From: Helicobacter sp.
Lineage (GTDB): Bacteria; Campylobacterota; Campylobacteria; Campylobacterales; Helicobacteraceae
NCBI RefSeq assembly: GCF_014799995.1
Contig: NZ_JAAVGY010000022.1
Location: 1-9,213, forward strand
Length of the DNA: 9,213 bases
Direction: 5' to 3'
The notes beneath the pieces are model-generated. The model was not told the DNA's origin, ran no database searches, and worked only from the letters and a program-made list of their open reading frames with translations. Below, in pieces: positions 1 through 7,666 of this stretch (within the stretch, counting starts at the first letter, position 1; each line of letters starts with the position of its first letter). Both the position numbers and the translations under genes were made by a program.

Positions 1-1344
1 CTTAAAAATGTCTTAGACGCAAATAAAAAGTATTTCTTAAAAGATGTCCCCAAATATTACAATATGTTGCAAGGTTGGGCAGAAGCTGGAATCTATGATG
101 TGCCTGCGCAAGTGGCGGAAGTAATGTTTGAAAGCTTAGAAGATAAAGATGACCCTTTATATTTGCCATTGCTTAAGAGTATGGCGGTGTGGTTTGATAA
201 AGCGGGGAATCTCAAAAAAGCACACCAATATTATCAACTCTTACTTAAAGAAACAGAAAACGATACAGAACGACGCGAAGTGCAAAATTTAGATGATAAT
301 TTGTTATTAAATTTCAATGAAGAGAATGCAACGAAAAGATTAGAGCATTATGATTATGTAATGCAAAATTATCAAGGCAAGGAAGAAGCCAAAATGGCAT
401 TAGAGAAAAAGGCTCAAACCTTGTATGAATTGGGAAAATATCAAGAAATCTTTGCTATAAGAGACGAGCTAGAAAAAGAATTAGGAGAGAATCCCGAAGC
501 TTTAATGAACGCTTTGAGTGCGTTAGTTAGAGATTCTCTTAAAAATCAAAATTGTAAAGAAGTTGCGTATTATGGTAGTTTGTATGGGGAGAGAATCCCG
601 CTAGAAAGCAAGGAAAGATTGCAAGAGGTTGATTGTTTGATAGAAAATAAACAATATAGTGCCGCACAAAAAATTGCTCAAATAGAATCGCAAAATGCTA
701 AAGTGCCAATGGATAAAGAGGATTGGCTCTATCGTTTGGCGTGGGTGCAATACGAAATGCAAGATTATCCTAAAGCAGCTCTTGCCGCACGCGATACTTT
801 GAGTTTGTTAAGCAATCCTACGCACAATGATAGTGCTTGGGTGTTATTTATGGCTCTAAGTAAGCAAGGAAGAGACGAAGAGGCATTCAAGATTCTACCT
901 ACTTTAGAGGAGAAATTAAAAGACGATAACAAAATGATAGAAGTTTATAAAGAGATATTGCAAAATGCGCTTACAAAAAAAGATGATACCGCTATCAAGG
1001 TATATGCCAATAAGCTAATGACGCTTCAAAAGCAGCACGAACGTTTTGAATATTCCCCTTGGGTTGAATTAGGTATGGTAGAGGCTCTGAATCGTGAGGG
1101 CAAATTCCAAGAATCTTTAGATTTATTAAAGAGCGCAGAATCGCATATTAGTTCAGGGAATGAGCAGATTCAAATTTATTATTTGCAAGGATATTTGAAT
1201 GATAAACTAGGCAATAAAGACGCAGCAATAGAATCTTACAGTCAATGTGAAGCAGTCCAAGCAAAATCACCTTGGAAAAATTTATGTATAGATGCAAAAA
1301 GATTGTTAGAAACTCAAAGTGCAACCCAAGCGCAAGGACAATAA
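1..1344 (+). CDS. Large TPR-repeat protein, C-terminal part (5' end outside window)
   Basis: The frame is open from base 1, so this is the last 447 residues of a longer protein; the ATG at 64 is internal and not a supported start. The visible part is alpha-helical throughout, with repeated TPR-like helix pairs, for example around LYELGKYQEIFAI, LAWVQYEMQDYPKAALAA, MALSKQGRDEEAFKIL, MVEALNREGKFQESLDLL and YLNDKLGNKDAAIESY. No membrane segment is seen in this part, and a signal peptide would lie outside the window. TPR solenoids are protein-binding scaffolds. Campylobacterota have a large TPR protein of the flagellar motor, PflA, which is a possible identity, but I cannot confirm it from this fragment. 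The stop overlaps the xseB start by one base, so the two are probably co-translated. TPR class is well supported; the specific role is unknown. Confidence 0.8.
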   Translation, partial: LKNVLDANKKYFLKDVPKYYNMLQGWAEAGIYDVPAQVAEVMFESLEDKDDPLYLPLLKSMAVWFDKAGNLKKAHQYYQLLLKETENDTERREVQNLDDNLLLNFNEENATKRLEHYDYVMQNYQGKEEAKMALEKKAQTLYELGKYQEIFAIRDELEKELGENPEALMNALSALVRDSLKNQNCKEVAYYGSLYGERIPLESKERLQEVDCLIENKQYSAAQKIAQIESQNAKVPMDKEDWLYRLAWVQYEMQDYPKAALAARDTLSLLSNPTHNDSAWVLFMALSKQGRDEEAFKILPTLEEKLKDDNKMIEVYKEILQNALTKKDDTAIKVYANKLMTLQKQHERFEYSPWVELGMVEALNREGKFQESLDLLKSAESHISSGNEQIQIYYLQGYLNDKLGNKDAAIESYSQCEAVQAKSPWKNLCIDAKRLLETQSATQAQGQ

Positions 1345-1586
1345 TGAGAGAAAAAAAAGAAAAGACACAACAAGTATCTAAGAGTCAAGAAATTGGTTTT
1401 GAAGATTATCTTGGTATAATTTCGCAATGTTTAGAAAAATTAGAGGAGGAAAATCTCACACTTAATGAGGGGCTGGCACTCTATAAAGAGGGTATGGAAA
1501 ACTTACAGAAAGCGCAAAAAATTTTAGAAAATGCGCAGTTACAATGTGAGGAGCTTAAAATGCAATACAAAAAGGAAAACCAATGA
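1344..1586 (+). CDS. xseB: Exodeoxyribonuclease VII small subunit
   Basis: This 80-residue protein fits the XseB family in length and pattern: FEDYL at residues 19-23, then a helix LEKLEEENLTLNEGLALYKEG (about 30-50) matching the family's conserved 'leucine-rich, L.L.E.L.LY.EG' segment, then a charged coiled-coil-like C-terminal helix. XseB binds the XseA large subunit to form exonuclease VII, a cytoplasmic nuclease that degrades single-stranded DNA in both directions. xseA is not in the window. The ATG at 1344 is chosen over an upstream in-frame ATG at 1272 because the latter adds 24 residues that lie wholly inside the TPR gene; the chosen start has an AAGGA site at 1334-1338 and overlaps the preceding stop by one base. 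The 3' end overlaps the next gene by four bases (ATGA). Confidence 0.85.
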   Translation: MREKKEKTQQVSKSQEIGFEDYLGIISQCLEKLEEENLTLNEGLALYKEGMENLQKAQKILENAQLQCEELKMQYKKENQ

Positions 1587-2368
1587 AAATCGCTGCTTTA
1601 CAACTCTCAAACACTAAAAGTCAAGACGACATAGAATCTTATCTTAAAACCGCAGTGGAAGCGAAAGCCAAAGTCATTCTTTTTGGAGAATATTTACTCA
1701 ATCCATTTTTCAAAAATTTGGAATCCAAAAGAAACAAAAAAACACAATGGCTAGCGCAAATCAATCAAGAAAACGAAAACCTATTGCAACTTTCTGTCAA
1801 ATATGGAATCATTATTGTAACGCCTATAATAGAGGTTGTTTCTCGCAAACTCTATAAAACAATCTTGATTATTAATAAGGGCAAGGCAATCCATTATAGG
1901 GCGCAGAAGCTTATGCCTTATGAACATTGGAATGAAGCGAAGTTTTTTGCCAATACTTCACCAAAGACTCTTAGAACCCCGCCGACTTTTAATGTGGGAG
2001 GGATTAAGTTTTCTGTGCTTTTTGGCTATGAATTGCATTTTGATGAATTTTGGCTAAAGTTTAAAAATGAAAATGTAGATTGTGTGCTATTGCCGAGTGC
2101 CTCTACCTTTGATTCTTCTTTGCGTTGGCGTAGCATTATCAAAATGCGGGCATTCTTGAATAGTTGCTATGTCTTGCGTGCGAATAGAATCGGGCAATAT
2201 GAGGATATGCCCACGAAAACTTTATGGAATTTCTATGGAGATTCTCTCTTTGTTTGCCCCAATGGCGAGGTAATAGATTGCCTAGGAGACCGCGAGGAAT
2301 TATTGATTGCCGAAGTGGATAAAAAATACTTAAAGGAAATCAAAGAATGTTGGAGATTCCGTCCTTAA
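1583..2368 (+). CDS. Nitrilase-superfamily (carbon-nitrogen hydrolase) protein lacking the catalytic Cys
   Basis: The 261-residue protein has the length and fold markers of the nitrilase/amidase superfamily, cytoplasmic enzymes that hydrolyse C-N bonds in amides and nitriles using a Glu-Lys-Cys triad. Glu36 sits in the expected FGEYLL segment and Lys109 in RAQKLMPYEHWNE. The nucleophile-elbow segment reads VLFGYELHFDE (about 145-155), where family members have 'ICYDLRFPE': the Cys position is Gly148 (codon GGC, 2024-2026). Later family landmarks, LLPSAS (169-174) and KMRAFLNSCYVLRANRIG (187-204), are present. A related Helicobacter pylori gene has been annotated as a beta-alanine synthetase homologue, but with Cys absent that reaction is doubtful here. 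The start overlaps the xseB stop by four bases and has AAGGA at 1572-1576. The fold is secure; substrate and catalytic status are unknown. Confidence 0.8.
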   Translation: MKIAALQLSNTKSQDDIESYLKTAVEAKAKVILFGEYLLNPFFKNLESKRNKKTQWLAQINQENENLLQLSVKYGIIIVTPIIEVVSRKLYKTILIINKGKAIHYRAQKLMPYEHWNEAKFFANTSPKTLRTPPTFNVGGIKFSVLFGYELHFDEFWLKFKNENVDCVLLPSASTFDSSLRWRSIIKMRAFLNSCYVLRANRIGQYEDMPTKTLWNFYGDSLFVCPNGEVIDCLGDREELLIAEVDKKYLKEIKECWRFRP

Positions 2369-2392
2369 AGGTTAGTTTTTTAAGAGGTTTTT
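2364..2392 (+). terminator. Possible weak terminator after the nitrilase-like gene
   Basis: CTTAAA at 2364-2369 can pair with TTTAAG at 2379-2384 across a 9-base loop, followed three bases later by a run of five T (2388-2392). The stem is short and AT-only apart from one pair and overlaps the stop codon, so termination would be weak. It lies between the nitrilase-like gene and the rpoD promoter, where a terminator would be expected. Confidence 0.3.
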
Positions 2393-2420
2393 AAATTTTA
2401 CAAAAGAGTTAGGATTTATC

Positions 2421-2459
2421 ATTAATTTTAAGCTTAAATTTATTAATTTTAGATATAAT
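2421..2459 (+). promoter_or_regulatory. rpoD promoter
   Basis: A perfect TATAAT -10 lies at 2454-2459, 58 bases before the rpoD ATG, which puts the likely transcription start near 2466. No good -35 is seen. Instead there is T-rich DNA in which the 10-mer ATTAATTTTA occurs at 2421-2430 and again at 2442-2451, 21 bases apart, and the palindrome TTTAAGCTTAAA lies at 2427-2438. Phased T-tracts in place of a -35 are known for sigma-70 promoters of Helicobacter and Campylobacter. In the predicted leader, CTTAAA (2477-2482) and TTTAAG (2488-2493) could form a small hairpin. Confidence 0.7.
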
Positions 2460-2517
2460 CCAAAACTTTCCTTTAGCTTAAAAATAGTTTAAGTTTTATC
2501 TACTTTTGGAGTTGTCT

Positions 2518-4371
2518 ATGTCCGCAAAAAATGTTAATCAACAACTAGATGAATTATTTCAAAACGAATCCAAATATGTTTCTTATGAAAAAGTTGCACA
2601 GGTTTTGGGCAAACTCCCTACCGCTGCGCAGGCTAAAAGAGTAAGTGAGCTTGCAAAAAAACACAAAAGAAAACTAATGTCCGCTTCTGAAGTGGCAAAG
2701 ATTCTCAATCAAGATGAAGCAAGAAAGATAAAAGAAGACAAAAAACGTCTTTTAGACGAGGAGCTAGAAGATGAATTTGACTTTATGAAAGAGCGCGAAT
2801 TGCTTGAATGGAGTCGTAGTGATAGCCCGGTGAGAATGTATCTGCGAGAAATGGGACAGATTCCACTTTTGACGCGTGAAGATGAAGTAGAGCTTAGCAA
2901 AAACATTGAATTAGGCGAAAATATTATTTTAGACGCGATTTGCTCTGTGCCTTATTTGATTGATTTTATTTTGGATTATAAAGAAGCCTTGATTAATCGT
3001 GAAAGACGCGTGAAAGAACTCTTTAAAAGCTTTGATGATGAAGAGGAAGAGGGCGAGGAAGAAGAGGAAGAGGAGAATGAAGAAAATGAAAGCGAAGAGA
3101 GTGAGGAATCCAAAAAGCCCATTAGTAAAAAAGACCAAAAACGTGTAGAAAAAGTGCTCATAAGTTTCAAAGCGTTAGAAAAAGCCAAAAAAGATTGGCT
3201 AAAGACTTGGGAAAAAGAAAAAGACAATGAAAATTGCGAGGATATGCTCTATTTGCTCACTCTAGCACACAAAAAACAGCTTTTGAAAGAAAAATTATTA
3301 GACTTAGGACCCACAAGCAAATTGATTAATGAGCTTGTCAAGGCAATGGAAAATACGATTAAAAGTGATGAGGGATTTGAAAAGGAATTAAAACGTTTAG
3401 AATATCGTTTGCCTTTATTTAATGATATTTTATTGGCGAATCATAAAAAGATTTTGGATAATATCACAGAAATGAGCAAGACAGATATTACTTCTGCAGT
3501 GCCAGAAGCGACAATGGTTTCTACTTATATGGAAATCAAAAAACTATTCCAAACCAAAGCCGCAAGTGAGGGAAGCTTTGATTTAGAACCAGAGAAATTA
3601 AAGCAGATTTTGGAGCAGATTAAGAGAGGGAAGGACATTGCCGATAAAGCAAAAACCAAAATGGCAAAATCCAATTTGCGCCTTGTTGTTAGCATTGCTA
3701 AACGTTATACGAATCGCGGATTGCCTTTTTTGGATTTGATTCAAGAGGGCAATATCGGATTGATGAAAGCCGTAGATAAGTTTGAATATAAAAAGGGTTA
3801 TAAATTCTCTACTTATGCGACTTGGTGGATTCGTCAAGCAATTTCTCGTGCAATTGCAGACCAAGCACGCACGATTCGAATTCCAATCCATATGATTGAG
3901 ACGATTAATCGTATTAATAAAATTATGCGCAAATTTTTGCAAGAAGAGGGCAAAGAGCCGGATTTGGAGAAAATCGCGGAGGGTGTGGGATTGCCTGTGG
4001 ATAAGGTGAAAAATGTTATCAAAATCACAAAAGAACCTATTAGCTTAGAAGCACCTATTGGCAATGGGGAAGATGGCAAATTTGGAGATTTTGTAGAGGA
4101 TAAAACCTCTATTGGACCAATGGACCATATTTTGAAAGAGGATTTGAAAAGTCAAATTGATGATGTATTAGACCAACTCAATGAGCGCGAAAAAGCCGTG
4201 ATTCGTATGCGTTTTGGATTGCTTGATGATGAATCGGATAGGACTTTAGAGGAAATTGGCAAGGAACTTAATGTAACGCGCGAACGTGTGCGACAAATAG
4301 AATCTAGCGCAATTAAAAAGCTCAAACACCCAAAAGTAGGACGCAAGCTTAAAAATTATATTGAGGAATAA
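2518..4371 (+). CDS. rpoD: Primary sigma factor RpoD (sigma-70 family)
   Basis: The 617-residue protein is the housekeeping sigma subunit that directs RNA polymerase to promoters. Visible in order: a region 1.1-like N-terminus (about 5-75), region 1.2 starting SPVRMYLREMGQIPLLTRE (103-121), a charged non-conserved region with a run of Asp/Glu (about 173-199, nearly unbroken Glu around 175-188), region 2 from NLRLVVSIAKRYTNRGLPF (386 on) with the core-binding and DNA-melting part KGYKFSTYATWWIRQAISRA (426-445), region 3, and region 4.2 helix-turn-helix RTLEEIGKELNVTRERVRQI (575-594). The ATG at 2518 is preferred over an in-frame TTG at 2506 because GGAG at 2508-2511 is spaced six bases before it and it gives the usual MSAKN-type start. 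It is flanked by its own promoter and followed closely by cas9 with no clear terminator. It is somewhat shorter than the H. pylori protein as I remember it. Confidence 0.97.
   Translation: MSAKNVNQQLDELFQNESKYVSYEKVAQVLGKLPTAAQAKRVSELAKKHKRKLMSASEVAKILNQDEARKIKEDKKRLLDEELEDEFDFMKERELLEWSRSDSPVRMYLREMGQIPLLTREDEVELSKNIELGENIILDAICSVPYLIDFILDYKEALINRERRVKELFKSFDDEEEEGEEEEEEENEENESEESEESKKPISKKDQKRVEKVLISFKALEKAKKDWLKTWEKEKDNENCEDMLYLLTLAHKKQLLKEKLLDLGPTSKLINELVKAMENTIKSDEGFEKELKRLEYRLPLFNDILLANHKKILDNITEMSKTDITSAVPEATMVSTYMEIKKLFQTKAASEGSFDLEPEKLKQILEQIKRGKDIADKAKTKMAKSNLRLVVSIAKRYTNRGLPFLDLIQEGNIGLMKAVDKFEYKKGYKFSTYATWWIRQAISRAIADQARTIRIPIHMIETINRINKIMRKFLQEEGKEPDLEKIAEGVGLPVDKVKNVIKITKEPISLEAPIGNGEDGKFGDFVEDKTSIGPMDHILKEDLKSQIDDVLDQLNEREKAVIRMRFGLLDDESDRTLEEIGKELNVTRERVRQIESSAIKKLKHPKVGRKLKNYIEE
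3034..3112 (+). repeat. Purine-rich Glu-coding low-complexity tract in rpoD
   Basis: The coding strand is almost entirely GAA/GAG/GAT codons here, giving an acidic run of the form DDEEEEGEEEEEEENEENE followed by Ser/Glu. It falls in the non-conserved region between sigma regions 1.2 and 2. Such near-repetitive trinucleotide DNA can vary in length between strains; the reverse strand reads as long Ser-rich spurious frames. Confidence 0.7.
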
Positions 4372-4399
4372 TTGTTTCCTTAATAAAGCAATAAAATAA

Positions 4400-4405
4400 T
4401 ACAAT
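4400..4405 (+). promoter_or_regulatory. Candidate -10 element of the cas9-cas1-cas2 operon
   Basis: TACAAT at 4400-4405 is the best -10-like hexamer in the 73-base gap between rpoD and cas9, preceded by AT-rich DNA; it would place a start near 4412 and a leader of about 33 bases. A perfect 10-base palindrome, GATAATTATC, lies at 4424-4433 inside that leader, just before the ribosome site. No terminator is evident after rpoD, so read-through from rpoD is also possible. Confidence 0.45.
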
Positions 4406-4444
4406 ACTCCTCAAGATTTATTGGATAATTATCAAGGATATATT

Positions 4445-7400
4445 ATGAAAGTCTTAGGATTTGATATAGGAATCACGAGTATTGGTTGGGCTTATATCGA
4501 AGATGATGTGCTCAAGGATTGCGGCGTGAGAATCTTTACGAAGGCGGAGAATCCAAAAAATGGCGATTCGCTTGCTGCGCCACGCAGGGAGGCGCGGAGC
4601 GCGAGAAGGAGGCTGGCGCGCAGAAAGGCAAGGCTCTATGCGCTCAAGAAGTTGATTTGCAAAGAGTTTGGTTTGAAACTTGGCGATTATCTCGCGCCTG
4701 ATGGCGAGCTGCCAAAGGCTTATTGTATCCAAAAGTGTAAAGTTTCAAAAGATGAACGCAAACAAAAGCGTCAAACTGAAAAAGGCAAACAGGAGCTTGA
4801 AAAACTAAACAACAATCCATATAGGCTTCGCAAAGAAGGGCTAGAACGCAAATTAAATGTTGATGAACTTGCACGCGTGATTTTGCATATTGCCAAACAT
4901 CGAGGATATGGAAATAAGCATGCTAAAGATGCAGATGATAGCGAAAGTGGCAAAGTCAAAAAGGCGATTAAAGAGAATGAAAAGTTGTTGCTTGAAAAAG
5001 ACTATCAAAGTGCTGGGCAATATCTTTATAGCGAATTTTTTGAAAAGCCACGTGATTTTGATGTGGAGCAAAAGTCTTTAAAGAACATACAGGGCACGCA
5101 AGAATTTAGAAATGTTAGGAACAAGGCAGAATCTTATACGCGTTGTTTAAATCAAAGTGAATTGCAAAAAGAGTTAGGGTTGATTTTTGAAAAACAGCGT
5201 GAGTTTGGCTTTAATTTTAGCGATAAAAAATATAAGATTATCGATGAAAATGGTAAATTAAAAGAGCTAGACTTTGAATCTGCTATTATGGAAATAGCGT
5301 TTTTGCAACGTCCACTTAAAAGCTTTGAGGATAAGGTTGGCAAATGCACATTTTATGCCGATGAGCCTCGTGCCCCAAAAGATTCGCCTAGTGCAATAGA
5401 ATTTGTTGCGCTCACAAAAATCATCAACATTCTAGCAAATATCACTAAACGTAGCGGCGAAGTGTATAGTGCGGATAAACTGCATGAAATTCGTGATATG
5501 GTATTGGAAAAGGGCGAAATCAGTTACAAAAAATTACGCAAAATTATTAACCTCGATGAGAGAATCCAATTTCCGAAAGATTCCAAACTTGACTATACTA
5601 AAAAAGATGCCGAAAATGCAAAGGTCATAGAATTTAAAAAGCTAAAAAGTTTTAATAAGGCTTTTGGTGATAAGGGCTTTGATGGGCTTACCAGAAATGA
5701 GCTTGATAGGATTGCAAATGATATTGCGCTGATTAAAAGCAAAGCAGAGCTAAAGGACAAGTTAACACATTATCCAAACATCAATGAAAAGCAAATAGAG
5801 AATCTAAGCGAATTGAATTTTGATAAATTTATTGATTTGAGCTTCAGAGCATTAGAGCAGATTCTGCCCTTTATGCGTAAGGGATTGCGTTATGATGAAG
5901 CAGTCAAGGAAGCAGGATTGCAAGAGCATAAGAAACATCAACAAAAGGATAATTTTCTCTCGCCGCTCAAAGAGTATGAACCCTATCTCGCAAATCCTGT
6001 CGTGGCAAGGGCATTGAGTGAATACCGCAAAGTATGCAATGCGTTACTTAGAAAACATGGACAGGTGCACAAAATTCATTTAGAGTTTACACGTGAAGCG
6101 GGCAAAAATTATGATGAGCGCAAGAAAATTGAAAAAGAACAAAGGGAGCATTTTGAGGCAAATCAAAATGCGCAGAAACAATGTGAAAATTTAGAATTAC
6201 CTCTTAATGGAGCAAATATCCTTAAGATAAAACTTTGGATAGAACAAGGTGAGCGTTGTGCTTATAGTGGAGAAAAAATCACACTAGAACATTTAAAAGA
6301 TTCCACAATGCTACAAATTGACCATATCTATCCCTACTCACGTAGTTTTGATGATAGTCAAAACAACAAAGTGCTTGTTTTTACGAAAGAAAATCAGAAT
6401 AAGCTCAATAAGACACCCTTTGAAGCTTTTGGCACAGACAAGGAAAAATGGGACAAGATTCTTAGTCGTGCAAGCAAGCTTCCTAAACCCAAATACCGCA
6501 GAATCTCCAACACACAATTTACGGATAAAGAAGCGGGTTTTCTCGCAAGAAACTTGAATGATACAAGTTATATTGCAAGGTTAGCGAGTCAATGGACTAA
6601 AGATTGTTTGGAATTTTTACCCTTAAGTGAAAATGAAGCAACAATTGCTGGCGAGAAAGGTAGCAAGGTGCATGTGGAGGTAATGAACGGGAGCTTGACG
6701 GCGATGCTTAGGCATTATTGGGGGCTTGGGAGTAAAAATCGCGACAATCACTTGCACCACGCAGTCGATGCGGTGATTATTGGTTTCACAAACGCAAGCG
6801 TCATCAAGGCATTTTCAGATTTTAGAAAGCTTCAAGAACAAAATAAAGCGAAATTCTATGCTAAACAAATTGCAGAATCGGAATATAAGGATAAAAGGGC
6901 ATTCTTTGAGCCCTGTAAAAACTTTAGGCAAATGGTGCTAGATAAAGTGGATTCTATCTTTGTCTCCAAACCCCCGCGCAAAAGGGCAAGAGGGGCATTG
7001 CACGAGGCGACATTCTATTCTTTTGAAAAATTGTGTAAAGATGAGGAATATGCTAAAAAGGAAAAAATGGACTATGGAGGACAAAAGGGGATAGAAAGAG
7101 CGGTAAAACTTGGCAAGATTCGCCAAATAGGCACAAAGATTGTGAGCAATGGCGCAATGGTGCGTGTGGATATTTTCAAGCACAAACAAAGTGGCAAATT
7201 CTATGGTGTGCCCATTTACACAATGGACTTTGCGCTTGGAATCTTGCCCAATAAAGCAGTTGTGGGAGGCAAAGACAAAGAGGGTGTTATCAAGGATTGG
7301 CTAGAAATGGATTCTAATTATGGCTTTTGCTTTAGCCTATTTAAGGACGATTTGATTTTGGTGCAGAAAAAGGAAATGGAGAAAGCGGAATTGTGTTATT

Positions 7401-7666
7401 TTAAAAGATTTAAAACTTCTGGTGCTTCAATAGAAATTGTCAAGCACGATAATAAGGCAGATAATTTAAGTGGCAATCAAGAAAAAATATTCAAGGTGAA
7501 ATGTGAAGATAATCAAAAAATATTAGATGAAAGTTTAATATCAATCCAAAATCTCAAAACCTTTGAAAAATACCAAGTCTCACCACTTGGCGAAATCCAA
7601 AAGGCAGAATCTATGCCGCGTCAAGCCATTTCTTTAAAGTCTAGCCCCAAAAACAAGAATAAATAA
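4445..7666 (+). CDS. cas9: CRISPR-associated endonuclease Cas9, type II-C
   Basis: The 1073-residue Cas9 is the RNA-guided nuclease of the locus. RuvC-I is MKVLGFDIGITSIGWAYIED with catalytic Asp7; an Arg-rich bridge helix follows (about 47-72); REC lobe to about 530; RuvC-II around KIHLEFTREAGKN with Glu547; HNH around MLQIDHIYPYSRSFDDS with Asp626-His627 and Asn650 in TKENQNK; RuvC-III NHLHHAVDAVIIG with His772 and Asp775; then the PAM-interacting C-terminal part including VPIYTMDFAL (922-931). All residues expected for both nuclease sites are present. It is strikingly close to C. jejuni Cas9 (984 aa) as I recall it, but about 90 residues longer, with extra charged segments near 95-122 and 262-280 and a Lys/Ser-rich tail. 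The ATG at 4445 has AAGGA at 4434-4438; an in-frame TTG at 4421 is less likely and would add eight unrelated residues. The stop overlaps cas1 by one base. Confidence 0.98.
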   Translation: MKVLGFDIGITSIGWAYIEDDVLKDCGVRIFTKAENPKNGDSLAAPRREARSARRRLARRKARLYALKKLICKEFGLKLGDYLAPDGELPKAYCIQKCKVSKDERKQKRQTEKGKQELEKLNNNPYRLRKEGLERKLNVDELARVILHIAKHRGYGNKHAKDADDSESGKVKKAIKENEKLLLEKDYQSAGQYLYSEFFEKPRDFDVEQKSLKNIQGTQEFRNVRNKAESYTRCLNQSELQKELGLIFEKQREFGFNFSDKKYKIIDENGKLKELDFESAIMEIAFLQRPLKSFEDKVGKCTFYADEPRAPKDSPSAIEFVALTKIINILANITKRSGEVYSADKLHEIRDMVLEKGEISYKKLRKIINLDERIQFPKDSKLDYTKKDAENAKVIEFKKLKSFNKAFGDKGFDGLTRNELDRIANDIALIKSKAELKDKLTHYPNINEKQIENLSELNFDKFIDLSFRALEQILPFMRKGLRYDEAVKEAGLQEHKKHQQKDNFLSPLKEYEPYLANPVVARALSEYRKVCNALLRKHGQVHKIHLEFTREAGKNYDERKKIEKEQREHFEANQNAQKQCENLELPLNGANILKIKLWIEQGERCAYSGEKITLEHLKDSTMLQIDHIYPYSRSFDDSQNNKVLVFTKENQNKLNKTPFEAFGTDKEKWDKILSRASKLPKPKYRRISNTQFTDKEAGFLARNLNDTSYIARLASQWTKDCLEFLPLSENEATIAGEKGSKVHVEVMNGSLTAMLRHYWGLGSKNRDNHLHHAVDAVIIGFTNASVIKAFSDFRKLQEQNKAKFYAKQIAESEYKDKRAFFEPCKNFRQMVLDKVDSIFVSKPPRKRARGALHEATFYSFEKLCKDEEYAKKEKMDYGGQKGIERAVKLGKIRQIGTKIVSNGAMVRVDIFKHKQSGKFYGVPIYTMDFALGILPNKAVVGGKDKEGVIKDWLEMDSNYGFCFSLFKDDLILVQKKEMEKAELCYFKRFKTSGASIEIVKHDNKADNLSGNQEKIFKVKCEDNQKILDESLISIQNLKTFEKYQVSPLGEIQKAESMPRQAISLKSSPKNKNK

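Noticed and set aside
1272..1343. Longer XseB starting at 1272
   Set aside because: The added residues lie wholly inside the TPR gene and do not fit the family; the ATG at 1344 has a ribosome site and the usual one-base overlap.
2709..3227. Several long minus-strand open frames, very Ser- or Phe-rich, opposite rpoD
   Set aside because: They are the reverse reading of Glu/Lys-rich rpoD codons, have no ribosome sites, and resemble no protein family I recognise.
4421..4444. Upstream TTG start for cas9, adding eight residues
   Set aside because: The ATG at 4445 has a well spaced AAGGA and begins directly with the RuvC-I strand; the extra residues include the palindrome and ribosome site.
4519..4701. 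A 60-codon + strand frame inside the start of cas9
   Set aside because: It is an out-of-frame reading of the Arg-rich, GC-rich patch; nothing suggests it is translated.
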